Source: an uncultured Dysosmobacter sp.
Lineage (GTDB): Bacteria; Bacillota; Clostridia; Oscillospirales; Oscillospiraceae
NCBI GenBank assembly: GCA_934504065.1
Contig: CAKSVQ010000113.1
Coordinates: forward strand, 1-7,533
Length of the DNA: 7,533 nt
Direction: 5' to 3'
Positions within the stretch are counted from its first letter, which is position 1. Each line of letters begins with the position of its first letter. A model generated the notes under the pieces. That model saw only the letters and a list, made by a program, of their open reading frames with translations. It had not been told where the DNA came from and searched no databases. Of the stretch, positions 1 to 5,353 are shown one piece after another. Position numbers and translations under genes: made by a program.

Positions 1-169
1 CTTACTGTCTCGGCCTGCGGGCCTCCCAGTATTTCCGTCACCAGTGAAAAGCATTTCACTGGTTCCTCCTTGCGCGGAGCGTGTGTCGAAATGACTGCGT
101 AGCGGTCATGAGGCACGGAGCGCAGCGAAGCTAACTCGAGCAAGTGGCAAGCCACTTGCTCGAAAATTT
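1..169. other. Non-coding flank with a series of stem-loops
   Basis: No convincing gene is seen here. The stretch lies downstream of trxA and contains several inverted repeats in a row. A weak stem pairs 12-15 with 20-23. A 10-bp stem pairs 40-49 with 54-63. An 8-bp stem with one G-U pair joins 91-98 to 102-109. A perfect 12-bp stem pairs 137-148 with 151-162. The last belongs to the three-copy 3'-flank repeat described separately. The density of hairpins suggests a repeat cluster or a structured 3' untranslated region rather than coding sequence. Confidence 0.6.
118..162 (-). repeat. 3'-flank stem-loop plus 12-mer box, copy A (behind trxA)
   Basis: On the minus strand, 7 nt after the trxA stop, a perfect 12-bp stem (137-148 with 151-162, 2-nt loop) has the inner stem CAAGTGGC/GCCACTTG. 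Seven nt further is the box TTCGCTGCGCTC (129 to 118). The same arrangement recurs behind recR and behind the VOC gene. There is no T-run after the stem on the trxA strand, so it is not a classical intrinsic terminator. The nature of the element is unknown; a REP-like repeat or an mRNA 3'-end stabiliser are options. Confidence 0.75.
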
Positions 170-487
170 TTAAAGGTTCTCGTCCAGCACGGAAAGGTAG
201 GTCTGGGGCGTCATCACGCCCACCTTGCGGTCAAACTCCTGTCCGTTTTTCAAAAAGACCACCGTGGGGATGCTCATCACGCCGAAGCGCCGGGCAAGCT
301 CCGGCTCCTCGTCCACGTCCACCTTGCCCACCAGTACCTGGCCGTCATACTGCTGGGCCATGGACTCGATCAGCGGGGAGATCATCTTGCAGGGGCCGCA
401 CCACGACGCCCAGAAATCCACCATTGCCAGCGGGGCCGCCTCCACGGCGGCGTCAAACTCTTCCGTCTTCAAATGCTTCAGTGCCAT
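170..487 (-). CDS. trxA: Thioredoxin
   Basis: Encodes a 105-residue classical thioredoxin, a cytoplasmic dithiol-disulfide oxidoreductase that passes electrons to ribonucleotide reductase, peroxiredoxins and other proteins. The active site is W-C-G-P-C at residues 29-33 (C30 and C33). The buried aspartate of the VDFW segment is D24, and the conserved cis-proline follows in M-S-I-P-T (P74). Length is normal for the family and there is no signal peptide. The start is supported by an AAAAGGAGC site (504-496) with 8 nt to the ATG. It lies 32 nt behind the thioredoxin reductase-like gene on the same strand, so the two are probably one transcript and the flavoprotein is the likely reductant of this thioredoxin. 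A conserved stem-loop follows the stop codon. Confidence 0.96.
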   Translation of the reverse strand: MALKHLKTEEFDAAVEAAPLAMVDFWASWCGPCKMISPLIESMAQQYDGQVLVGKVDVDEEPELARRFGVMSIPTVVFLKNGQEFDRKVGVMTPQTYLSVLDENL

Positions 488-519
488 TGTTGATTGCTCC
501 TTTTCTTTTAATTATCTCT

Positions 520-1341
520 TTACAGTTGTCCTTTTTTCTGTCCGGCAGCGTATTTCGCCGCGCTTTGTCCCGCCACAAGGCCGTCGCCCGCGGCCTTGGA
601 GACCTGCAGGGGGCCGCCCACGCAGTCGCCCGCGGCAAAAAGCCCCGGCAGGTTGGTGGCCATGGTCCGGTCCACCGCCACGTGCCCATTTTCCAGCGCA
701 AGGCCCGGGAACACGTCCGTTGGCGGCAGGGCAGGGCGCAGGATGAAAACGCCCTCCACCGCAGCCGTCTCGCCGTCACAGGTGACGGATTCCACCCGCT
801 CGCCGCCAGAGATCACGCACTGGCGGGGACGGTCGAAATAGGTGACGGAACAGCCGATGCCGGAGAGGAACTCCGCCTCCCGCCGGGCAGAATCGCCATA
901 GCCCAGTACCGCCACAGCCTTACCCCGGTAAAGCATCCCGTCGCAGGTGGCGCAGTAGCTGACGCCCCGGCCAAGAAAGGCCTCCTCACCGGGGAATTTT
1001 CCGCCCCGCACCACGCCGCAGGCCAGCACCACCGCCACCGCGTTTTCCATGTCACTGTCCACGCTGACGTACCATGTGTCCTCCATGCGCATGGCGGAGA
1101 GCACCCGGCCCTCTCGGAACTCCACTCCGGCACCCTCCGCGTGGCGGCGCATGGCCGTCAGCAGCTCCGCGCCGGAAAGACCCGGCAGACCGATGTAATT
1201 TTCCACCCGTTCCGCCCGCCACAGCGGGTTTTCCCCCATGGGGCCGGAGACCACCAGCACACTGCGCCCCCGGGCGCGGACATTCAGCGCACTGGAAAGC
1301 CCCGCCGGGCCGCCGCCGATCACCAACACGTCATGAGCCAT
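520..1341 (-). CDS. trxB: Thioredoxin reductase-like flavoprotein with reduced NADPH region
   Basis: Encodes 273 residues of the low-molecular-weight thioredoxin reductase fold. The N-terminal FAD motif is G-G-G-P-A-G (residues 9-14), the redox-active pair is C-A-T-C-D-G (C130, C133), and the second FAD motif is G-L-F-A-A-G-D (233-239). The NADPH domain is abnormal. The usual G-G-G-D/N-S/T-A motif is G-Y-G-D-S-A (147-152), the H-R-R-x-x-F-R phosphate-binding motif is absent (the segment reads V-T-Y-F-D-R-P-R), and the domain is roughly 35 residues shorter than in E. coli TrxB as I recall it. Pyridine-nucleotide-independent, ferredoxin-linked thioredoxin reductases (FFTR) are known in clostridia and have lost these same motifs, so the electron donor may be ferredoxin; this is inference. 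The start at 1341 is chosen because the FAD motif begins at once and an AAGGGAGGAG site lies 9 nt upstream; a 66-residue upstream extension has no family similarity. It is followed by trxA. Confidence 0.88.
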   Translation of the reverse strand: MAHDVLVIGGGPAGLSSALNVRARGRSVLVVSGPMGENPLWRAERVENYIGLPGLSGAELLTAMRRHAEGAGVEFREGRVLSAMRMEDTWYVSVDSDMENAVAVVLACGVVRGGKFPGEEAFLGRGVSYCATCDGMLYRGKAVAVLGYGDSARREAEFLSGIGCSVTYFDRPRQCVISGGERVESVTCDGETAAVEGVFILRPALPPTDVFPGLALENGHVAVDRTMATNLPGLFAAGDCVGGPLQVSKAAGDGLVAGQSAAKYAAGQKKGQL

Positions 1342-1350
1342 CCGCCTAAT

Positions 1351-1360
1351 CTCCTCCCTT
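1351..1360 (-). promoter_or_regulatory. Ribosome binding site that fixes the trxB-like start
   Basis: AAGGGAGGAG on the minus strand with a 9-nt spacer to the ATG at 1341. It supports the 273-residue protein over a longer open frame that extends to about 1539. Confidence 0.8.
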
Positions 1361-1362
1361 AT

Positions 1363-1392
1363 ATCATATGGATAGTATACACCCTTTTTCAA
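1363..1392 (-). promoter_or_regulatory. Candidate promoter of the trxB-trxA operon
   Basis: On the minus strand TTGAAA (1392-1387) and TATGAT (1368-1363) are 18 nt apart. The expected start would lie very close to the ribosome binding site, leaving almost no leader. An alternative -10, TATACT (1379-1374), has no good -35 box. The promoter is probably in this stretch, but the exact hexamers are uncertain. Confidence 0.35.
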
Positions 1393-1438
1393 AAAATGGC
1401 GGTGCCTTTTGCAACTTTTTGAAATTCCTTCCCGGCGG

Positions 1439-1467
1439 TTGCTTTTGCATAGGAAATTTGATACACT
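1439..1467 (+). promoter_or_regulatory. Candidate promoter of the rpe operon
   Basis: TTGCTT (1439-1444) and TACACT (1462-1467) are separated by 17 nt. The predicted start near 1474 would give rpe a leader of about 209 nt that contains both GC-rich inverted repeats. The -35 match is poor and no other plus-strand promoter in the region is better, so the call is tentative. Confidence 0.3.
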
Positions 1468-1475
1468 GATAGGGC

Positions 1476-1509
1476 AAAAAGGGAGCCGCCGGAAGGCCTC
1501 CGGCGGCTC
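1476..1509 (-). terminator. Possible minus-strand intrinsic terminator
   Basis: An 11-bp perfect GC-rich stem (1483-1493 with 1499-1509, 5-nt loop) is followed on the minus strand by CC and then five T (1480-1476). On the plus strand no T-run follows, so it would act only against minus-strand transcription, just upstream of the trxB-like gene. It could alternatively be a leader hairpin of the rpe transcript. Confidence 0.45.
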
Positions 1510-1522
1510 TATATTCCAAAAA

Positions 1523-1652
1523 GCGGCGGTGCCGGACACGGGGACGGACGTTGCGGGGGCTGTTCAAGGCGGCACCCTGACCGCTTGCTGCATCCTATGC
1601 CGCGGCGGCCCCTGCCGCCACAGCACCTGTCCCCCTGACCCCGGCCCGCCGC
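1523..1652. repeat. Long imperfect GC-rich inverted repeat ahead of rpe
   Basis: The two flanks of this 130-nt stretch pair over most of their length: 1523-1529 with 1646-1652, 1531-1533 with 1643-1645, 1534-1535 with 1639-1640, 1540-1545 (GGGGAC) with 1629-1634 (GTCCCC), then 1550-1553 with 1621-1624. The inner GGGGC (1556-1560) can pair with GCCCC (1608-1612). No open reading frame here has a ribosome binding site. It looks like a palindromic repeat element or a structured leader. Its GGGGAC/GTCCCC arms recall REP-type palindromes seen in several bacterial groups, but I cannot assign it. Confidence 0.5.
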
Positions 1653-1682
1653 CGGAAACAACGCAGAAATGAGGAATCTTTC

Positions 1683-2327
1683 ATGATCAAAATCGCACCT
1701 TCCATCCTCTCCGCTGATTTTGCCAATCTGGAGCGGGACATCCACCGCATTTCCACCGCTGACTACGTCCACGTGGACGTGATGGACGGCGTGTTCGTGC
1801 CCAACATCTCCATCGGCATCCCGGTGGTGCAGTCCATCCGCAAGGTGACGGATATGTTTTTGGATGTACACCTGATGATCGTGGAGCCGGTGCGCTATGT
1901 GGAGCAGTTCTGCGACGCGGGCGCCGACCTTGTCACGGTGCATCTGGAGTCGGACACGGAGGAGAATATCCACGCCGCCATTGACAAGATCCACGCCAGG
2001 GGCAAAAAGGCGGGCATCGTCCTCAAGCCCAAAACGCCTGCCGAAGCAGTGCTGCCGTTTTTGAAGAAGGTGGAGCTGATTTTGGTGATGACCGTGGAGC
2101 CGGGCTTCGGCGGCCAGAAGTTCATGGCCGACATGATGCCCAAGGTCTCCGCCATCCGCAAGCTGATCGATGAGCAGAACCCCGCCTGCGAGTTGGAGGT
2201 GGACGGCGGCGTGGCCCCCGACACCTGCCGCACCTGCATTGAGGCCGGAGCCAACGTGTTGGTTGCCGGAAGCGCCGTGTACAAGGCAGCGGACATCCCC
2301 GCCCGTATTCAGGAGCTGAGAGGATGA
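1683..2327 (+). CDS. rpe: Ribulose-phosphate 3-epimerase
   Basis: Encodes a 214-residue TIM-barrel enzyme that interconverts D-ribulose 5-phosphate and D-xylulose 5-phosphate in the cytoplasmic pentose phosphate pathway. The N-terminus I-A-P-S-I-L-S-A-D-F is typical. Metal ligands and catalytic acids are visible: H30 and D32 in V-H-V-D-V-M-D-G, H63 in D-V-H-L-M, and D174 in E-V-D-G-G. The phosphate-binding loop V-E-P-G-F-G-G-Q is at 138-145 and V-A-G-S-A-V-Y near 193-199. Length is about normal for the family. The start is preceded by a modest GAGGAA site. The stop codon overlaps the next start (ATGA at 2324-2327), so the following PLP enzyme is translationally coupled. In Clostridia rpe is often linked to rsgA and thiamine pyrophosphokinase genes; they are not to its right here. 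Confidence 0.96.
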   Translation: MIKIAPSILSADFANLERDIHRISTADYVHVDVMDGVFVPNISIGIPVVQSIRKVTDMFLDVHLMIVEPVRYVEQFCDAGADLVTVHLESDTEENIHAAIDKIHARGKKAGIVLKPKTPAEAVLPFLKKVELILVMTVEPGFGGQKFMADMMPKVSAIRKLIDEQNPACELEVDGGVAPDTCRTCIEAGANVLVAGSAVYKAADIPARIQELRG

Positions 2328-3304
2328 GCGCCATGTCTGCACAAAGACCCCTGCCCCGTCTGCCGCTGGGCGTTTATCCCACGCCGCTTTACAAGCTGGA
2401 AGCCATTTCCGCCAAATACGGCCGCAATATCTGGATCAAGCGAGACGACCTGTGCGGCGTGGCGCTGGGCGGCAACAAGGTGCGCAAGCTGGAATACCTG
2501 CTGGCACAGGCGAAGGCCGAGGGCTGCGACACGGTGTTCACCACTGGCGGCGCGCAGTCCAACCACGCCATGCTTACCGCCGCCTGCGCCGCGCGGCTGG
2601 GCATGAAGTGCATCCTGATCCTGAAAAAGCGGGGCGTTACCGACCACCGGGGCAATCTGGTGCTGGACGATATTTACGGCGCCGATGTCCGCTTTATGGA
2701 TACGGACAGCTACGCCGATATTTACGGTGAGATGGAGCGCCTGTCCGCCGAGCTCAGCGCCCAGGGCCGTCGGTCCATGAGCATCCCCGTAGGCGGCTCC
2801 ACGCCGCTGGGAGCCGTGGGCTATGCAAACTGCGTGGAGGAGATCGCCCGCCAGCTGCCCGACCATGGCGCAGAGCTTTCCCACATCGTCTCCGCCACCG
2901 GGTCCGGCGGCACCACTGCGGGGCTGCTGCTGGGCGCGCGGCTGTATCTGCCCCACGCGCAGGTCACCGGAATGGGCGTGGACAACGAACCCTTTGAGGA
3001 CATCGTGCCGGAGCTGGCCGCCGGAGCGGCCAAGCTGCTGGGCTGCCCGCTGGAGCGGGCGGAAAACGACTTCCGCATGGTCTATTACGTGGGACAGGGA
3101 TACGCCATCCCCAACCCGGAGGACACACCTTACATCGAAGAGTTGGCCCGCACCGAGGGCATTTTGCTGGACCCCGTTTACACCGGAAAGGCGTGGGCAG
3201 GAATGCTGAAGCTGGTGCAGGCAGGGCAGTTCCAAGGCGAGGGCGACCTTGTCTTCGTCCACACAGGCGGCGCGGCGGCGCTGTTTGCCATGGAACTGGG
3301 CTAA
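2324..3304 (+). CDS. dcyD: D-cysteine desulfhydrase-like PLP enzyme (ACC deaminase family)
   Basis: Encodes a 326-residue fold-type II PLP enzyme. The family signature G-G-N-K-V-R-K-L-E is at residues 49-57, with K52 the expected Schiff-base lysine. Q-S-N-H (78-81) supplies the active-site serine S79, and G-S-G-G-T-T (193-198) the phosphate-binding loop. Near the C-terminus the sequence has D-P-V-Y-T-G-K (T287) and H-T-G-G (T314). ACC deaminases carry glutamate and leucine at these two places, while D-cysteine desulfhydrases carry threonine, so D-cysteine to pyruvate, sulfide and ammonia is the likely reaction. The exact substrate remains inferred. The start at 2324 is preceded by AGGAG (2311-2315, 8-nt spacer) and overlaps the rpe stop; a second ATG at 2333 is possible. 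recR follows after 13 nt. Confidence 0.87.
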   Translation: MSAMSAQRPLPRLPLGVYPTPLYKLEAISAKYGRNIWIKRDDLCGVALGGNKVRKLEYLLAQAKAEGCDTVFTTGGAQSNHAMLTAACAARLGMKCILILKKRGVTDHRGNLVLDDIYGADVRFMDTDSYADIYGEMERLSAELSAQGRRSMSIPVGGSTPLGAVGYANCVEEIARQLPDHGAELSHIVSATGSGGTTAGLLLGARLYLPHAQVTGMGVDNEPFEDIVPELAAGAAKLLGCPLERAENDFRMVYYVGQGYAIPNPEDTPYIEELARTEGILLDPVYTGKAWAGMLKLVQAGQFQGEGDLVFVHTGGAAALFAMELG

Positions 3305-3310
3305 AAGGAG
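3303..3310 (+). promoter_or_regulatory. Ribosome binding site that fixes the recR start
   Basis: AAAAGGAG, 7 nt before the ATG at 3318. It overlaps the stop codon of the preceding gene and excludes the longer reading frame that opens at 3249 inside that gene. Confidence 0.8.
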
Positions 3311-3317
3311 CATCACC

Positions 3318-3917
3318 ATGGAATATTTTCCCGCACCGCTGGAAAAGCTGGTGGAACAATTTGCGCGGCTGCCGGGCATCGGCGGCAAGTCCGCCCAGCG
3401 GCTGGCCTTTTACGTGCTGGGCCTTCCCGAGGAGGAGGCCCGGGAGTTTGCCGACGCCATTGTGGACGCCAAGCGCTCGGTCACCTGCTGCCCGGTGTGC
3501 CAGAATTTCACGGCAGGGGGGCTGTGCCCCATCTGCGCCTCCCCCAAGCGGGATGGCTCCACCATCTGCGTGGTGGCCGATCCCCGGGACGTAGCGGCCA
3601 TTGAGCGCAGCCGGGAATACAACGGCCATTACCATGTGCTCCACGGTGTCATTTCCCCGCTGAATCACGTGGGGCCGGACGACCTTTCCATCAAGCCGCT
3701 GGTGGAGCGGGTGGCCAAGGGCGGCGTGCAGGAGGTCATTATGGCCACCAACCCAGACACGGAGGGGGAGGCCACCGCCATGTACATCGCCCGGCTTTTG
3801 AAGCCCTTTGACGTGAAGGTGACCCGGCTGGCCTACGGCATTCCCGTGGGCGGACATCTGGAATTTGCCGACGACGCCACGCTGATGCGGGCGCTGGAAG
3901 GCCGCAGCGAGATATAA
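3318..3917 (+). CDS. recR: Recombination mediator RecR
   Basis: Encodes the 199-residue RecR protein, which with RecO (and RecF) loads RecA on SSB-coated single-stranded DNA in gap repair. Domains in order: an N-terminal helix-hairpin-helix with L-P-G-I-G-G-K-S-A-Q-R-L at residues 18-29; a C4 zinc finger with C-P-V-C (C58, C61) and C-P-I-C (C70, C73); a Toprim domain from about residue 80 with the acidic E96 region and N-P-D-T-E-G-E-A-T (145-153); and a C-terminal G-I-P-V-G-G-H-L-E segment (174-182). Length matches the family. In many bacteria recR follows dnaX and the YbaB-type gene; here it is the last gene of an rpe operon. Downstream come copy B of the stem-loop repeat and a bidirectional terminator. 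Confidence 0.97.
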   Translation: MEYFPAPLEKLVEQFARLPGIGGKSAQRLAFYVLGLPEEEAREFADAIVDAKRSVTCCPVCQNFTAGGLCPICASPKRDGSTICVVADPRDVAAIERSREYNGHYHVLHGVISPLNHVGPDDLSIKPLVERVAKGGVQEVIMATNPDTEGEATAMYIARLLKPFDVKVTRLAYGIPVGGHLEFADDATLMRALEGRSEI

Positions 3918-3921
3918 AACT

Positions 3922-3969
3922 TTCGAACAAACGGCAAAGCCGCTTGTTCGAAGAGGATTCGCTGCGCTC
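3922..3969 (+). repeat. 3'-flank stem-loop plus 12-mer box, copy B (behind recR)
   Basis: Four nt after the recR stop, a 14-bp stem with one mismatch (3922-3935 with 3939-3952, loop AAA) has the inner stem CAAACGGC/GCCGCTTG. Five nt later the box TTCGCTGCGCTC stands at 3958-3969, identical to copies A and C and on the same strand as the gene. A separate, ordinary terminator lies about 25 nt further, so this element is not needed as the recR terminator. Confidence 0.75.
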
Positions 3970-3992
3970 AGCGAGGCTTTTTCAACAAGCAG

Positions 3993-4035
3993 AAAAAAGC
4001 TCCCGTCCTATTTTCGTAGGACGGGAGCTTTTTTT
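3993..4035. terminator. Bidirectional intrinsic terminator between recR and rpsR
   Basis: A perfect stem pairs 3993-4010 with 4017-4034. It consists of a 12-bp GC-containing part flanked by a six-A tract on the left and a T tract on the right, with a 6-nt loop at 4011-4016. Both strands therefore read stem plus T-run, serving recR on the plus strand and rpsF-ssb-rpsR on the minus strand. Confidence 0.93.
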
Positions 4036-4050
4036 CGTTTGAATGCCGAA

Positions 4051-4302
4051 TCAGTCGGTCACGTAGGGCAGCAGAGCGATCTGCCGGGCGCGCTTGATCG
4101 CCTCGGTCAGCTGACGCTGATGCATCGCGCAGGTGCCGGTGGTGCGGCGGGGCAGGATCTTGGAACGCTCAGAAACGAAACGACGCAGCTTGGCGGCGTC
4201 CTTGTAATCAATGCTCTCGCACTTTTCCGCGCAGAACTGGCAAACCTTACGGCGCTTGCCGCGCATGGGACGAGCGGGACGAGCTTCACGATCGAAAGCC
4301 AT
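4051..4302 (-). CDS. rpsR: 30S ribosomal protein S18
   Basis: Encodes the 83-residue S18 protein, which binds next to S6 on the platform of the 30S subunit. The basic N-terminus leads into C-Q-F-C-A-E-K-C (C21, C24, C28), and C58 lies in the later T-G-T-C-A segment, so this is the cysteine-containing, probably zinc-binding form. The family core [17 protein letters not shown] is at residues 33-49. The start is supported by AAAGGAGG with a 9-nt spacer. It is the last gene of the rpsF-ssb-rpsR operon, 29 nt behind ssb, and is followed by the shared terminator at 3993-4035. Confidence 0.97.
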   Translation of the reverse strand: MAFDREARPARPMRGKRRKVCQFCAEKCESIDYKDAAKLRRFVSERSKILPRRTTGTCAMHQRQLTEAIKRARQIALLPYVTD

Positions 4303-4331
4303 GAAATGGTTCCTCCTTTAATCAAAATCAA

Positions 4332-4778
4332 TCAGAACGGCAATTCGCCGTCCTCTTCGCCGATCTCGGCGAAGTCAGAGTGCCCGCTGACGGGAGCTGC
4401 CGCAGAGCGGCTGGGGGCACTGTACGCGGGGGCGGCGCCATAATCGCCCGCACCGTCGCGCTTGGAATCCCCGAAATAGACGTTGTCAGCCACGACTTCC
4501 GCGCTTCTGCGCTTGCCGCCTTCCTTGTCCGTCCAGTCGCGGATCTGCAGCCGCCCCTCCACAATGGCCATGCGGCCCTTGGTGAAGTATTTGCTGACAA
4601 ATTCCGCAGTGGAGCGCCAGGCAACGATGTCGATGAAATCCGTCTCCTTTTCGCCGGACTGGGACTTGAAATCCCGGTCCACCGCCAGAGAGAAAGAAGT
4701 CACCGCTGTGCCGCTGCCGGTGCGCCGCAGCTCGGGGTCACGGGTCAAACGGCCCATGAGGATGATCTTGTTGAGCAT
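4332..4778 (-). CDS. ssb: Single-stranded DNA-binding protein
   Basis: Encodes a 148-residue SSB that coats single-stranded DNA in replication and repair as a homotetramer. The OB fold fills about residues 1-104, beginning M-L-N-K-I-I-L-M-G-R-L-T-R-D-P-E-L, with F-I-D-I-V-A-W and V-E-G-R-L-Q-I-R-D-W as family landmarks. A low-complexity linker rich in Ala, Ser, Pro and Gly (about 105-136) leads to an acidic tail ending E-L-P-F, a variant of the usual D-D-L-P-F tip that recruits partner proteins. The start follows an AAGGAGA site that overlaps the rpsF stop codon, so translation of the two is probably coupled. The position between rpsF and rpsR is the standard arrangement in Bacillota. Confidence 0.97.
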   Translation of the reverse strand: MLNKIILMGRLTRDPELRRTGSGTAVTSFSLAVDRDFKSQSGEKETDFIDIVAWRSTAEFVSKYFTKGRMAIVEGRLQIRDWTDKEGGKRRSAEVVADNVYFGDSKRDGAGDYGAAPAYSAPSRSAAAPVSGHSDFAEIGEEDGELPF

Positions 4779-4788
4779 GGATGTCTCC

Positions 4789-5085
4789 TTACTCGCCCTT
4801 GCAGACGATCAAAGAACGCACGATGCCGTCGGCGATCCGCAGCTTACGATCCAGCTCACGGGGGAACGCAGGCTCGCTGGTGAACGTCATCAGCACATAG
4901 TAGCCCTCGGTCTTGTAGTTGATGGGATAAGCCAGCTTGCGGCTGCCCCACTCTTCCACCTCAACGGCGGAACCATTCTGCTCGGCCAGGGTCTTGAAGT
5001 TGGCAACCAGATTGGCGATGCCCTCCTCACCCTGTGCAGGGTCGATAATGTAAACGACCTCATAATTGGCAGAAACCTTTGCCAT
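4789..5085 (-). CDS. rpsF: 30S ribosomal protein S6
   Basis: Encodes the 98-residue S6 protein, partner of S18 on the 30S platform. Family landmarks are Y-E-V-V-Y-I-I-D-P near the N-terminus, the E-W-G-S-R-K-L-A-Y-P-I-N-Y-K-T-E-G-Y-Y segment in the middle and E-L-D-R-K-L-R-I-A-D-G-I-V-R-S near the C-terminus. The start at 5085 is preferred because an AAAGGAGGTG site stands 5 nt upstream and the protein begins as expected; an open frame 11 codons longer would run through that site. It is the first gene of the operon, behind a strong promoter and a structured leader that could allow feedback control by the S6:S18 complex, as described for rpsF mRNAs of other bacteria. Confidence 0.97.
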   Translation of the reverse strand: MAKVSANYEVVYIIDPAQGEEGIANLVANFKTLAEQNGSAVEVEEWGSRKLAYPINYKTEGYYVLMTFTSEPAFPRELDRKLRIADGIVRSLIVCKGE

Positions 5086-5090
5086 GTTTG

Positions 5091-5100
5091 CACCTCCTTT
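5091..5100 (-). promoter_or_regulatory. Ribosome binding site that fixes the rpsF start
   Basis: AAAGGAGGTG, almost the full anti-16S complement, with 5 nt to the ATG at 5085. It rules out the in-frame ATG at 5118. Confidence 0.88.
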
Positions 5101-5110
5101 TGGACAGATG

Positions 5111-5156
5111 GCCCTCATCCTCAGATGAGGGCAAGGATTGCCCGCAAATCGCAGGC
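5111..5156 (-). promoter_or_regulatory. Structured leader of the rpsF-ssb-rpsR mRNA
   Basis: Between the likely transcription start (about 5156) and the rpsF ribosome binding site, the minus-strand RNA can form a perfect 9-bp hairpin (5124-5132 with 5111-5119, 4-nt loop) and a 6-bp hairpin (5151-5156 with 5140-5145). A third stem (5138-5143 with 5129-5134) overlaps both and excludes them. S6:S18-binding leaders are known in front of rpsF in other bacteria; I do not clearly see their conserved sequence motif here, so regulation is inferred from position and structure only. Confidence 0.5.
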
Positions 5157-5162
5157 TATATT

Positions 5163-5190
5163 ATTATATATGAATCCATTGAAAAGTCAA
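5163..5190 (-). promoter_or_regulatory. Promoter of rpsF-ssb-rpsR
   Basis: On the minus strand TTGACT (5190-5185) and TATAAT (5168-5163) are separated by 16 nt, a near-consensus housekeeping promoter. Immediately upstream, 5191-5207 is almost pure A and T with an A-tract, like an UP element. This fits a strongly expressed ribosomal protein operon. Confidence 0.8.
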
Positions 5191-5311
5191 GAAATATTTT
5201 TTATTTGGAAAAAAGATTCCATTTTCCAAGAAAATATGTTACCCTCAATAGAGATTAGCTTGTCGAAAAACTTCTGCTTGACGGAAAACAATTTCATTTA
5301 GCAGGGGGAGT

Positions 5312-5335
5312 ACGAGGGGGCGGGAGCCCCTTCGT
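5312..5335. repeat. 10-bp hairpin, GC-rich
   Basis: ACGAGGGGGC (5312-5321) pairs with GCCCCTTCGT (5326-5335), with one G-U pair and a GGGA loop. No T-run follows on either strand, so it does not look like a terminator. Its role is unknown. Confidence 0.5.
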
Positions 5336-5353
5336 GTTGGATCGAATGCCTGC

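Noticed and set aside
137..162. Calling copy A of the stem-loop the trxA terminator
   Set aside because: On the trxA strand the stem is followed by AGTTAGC and not by a T-run, so an intrinsic terminator is not supported by the sequence.
424..1422. 332-codon plus-strand frame across trxA and the trxB-like gene
   Set aside because: The minus-strand genes have intact catalytic motifs and ribosome binding sites; the plus frame has neither.
1342..1539. 66-residue N-terminal extension of the trxB-like protein
   Set aside because: The extension covers the promoter area and a hairpin, has no family similarity, and a strong ribosome binding site stands at the internal ATG.
1509..2342. Long open frame on the minus strand opposite rpe
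   Set aside because: It lies antisense to a certain rpe gene, is rich in His, Gly, Val and Arg as GC-rich shadow frames are, and has no family resemblance or ribosome binding site.
2324..3304. Naming the PLP enzyme ACC deaminase
   Set aside because: The residues at the two specificity positions are threonines (T287, T314), which fits D-cysteine desulfhydrase better.
2309..3857. Long minus-strand open frames opposite the PLP enzyme and recR genes
   Set aside because: Both are mirror frames of well-supported plus-strand genes in GC-rich DNA; their composition is not protein-like.
4483..5301. 272-codon plus-strand frame across ssb, rpsF and their promoter
   Set aside because: It is antisense to the ribosomal protein operon and runs through its promoter and leader; no recognisable domain.
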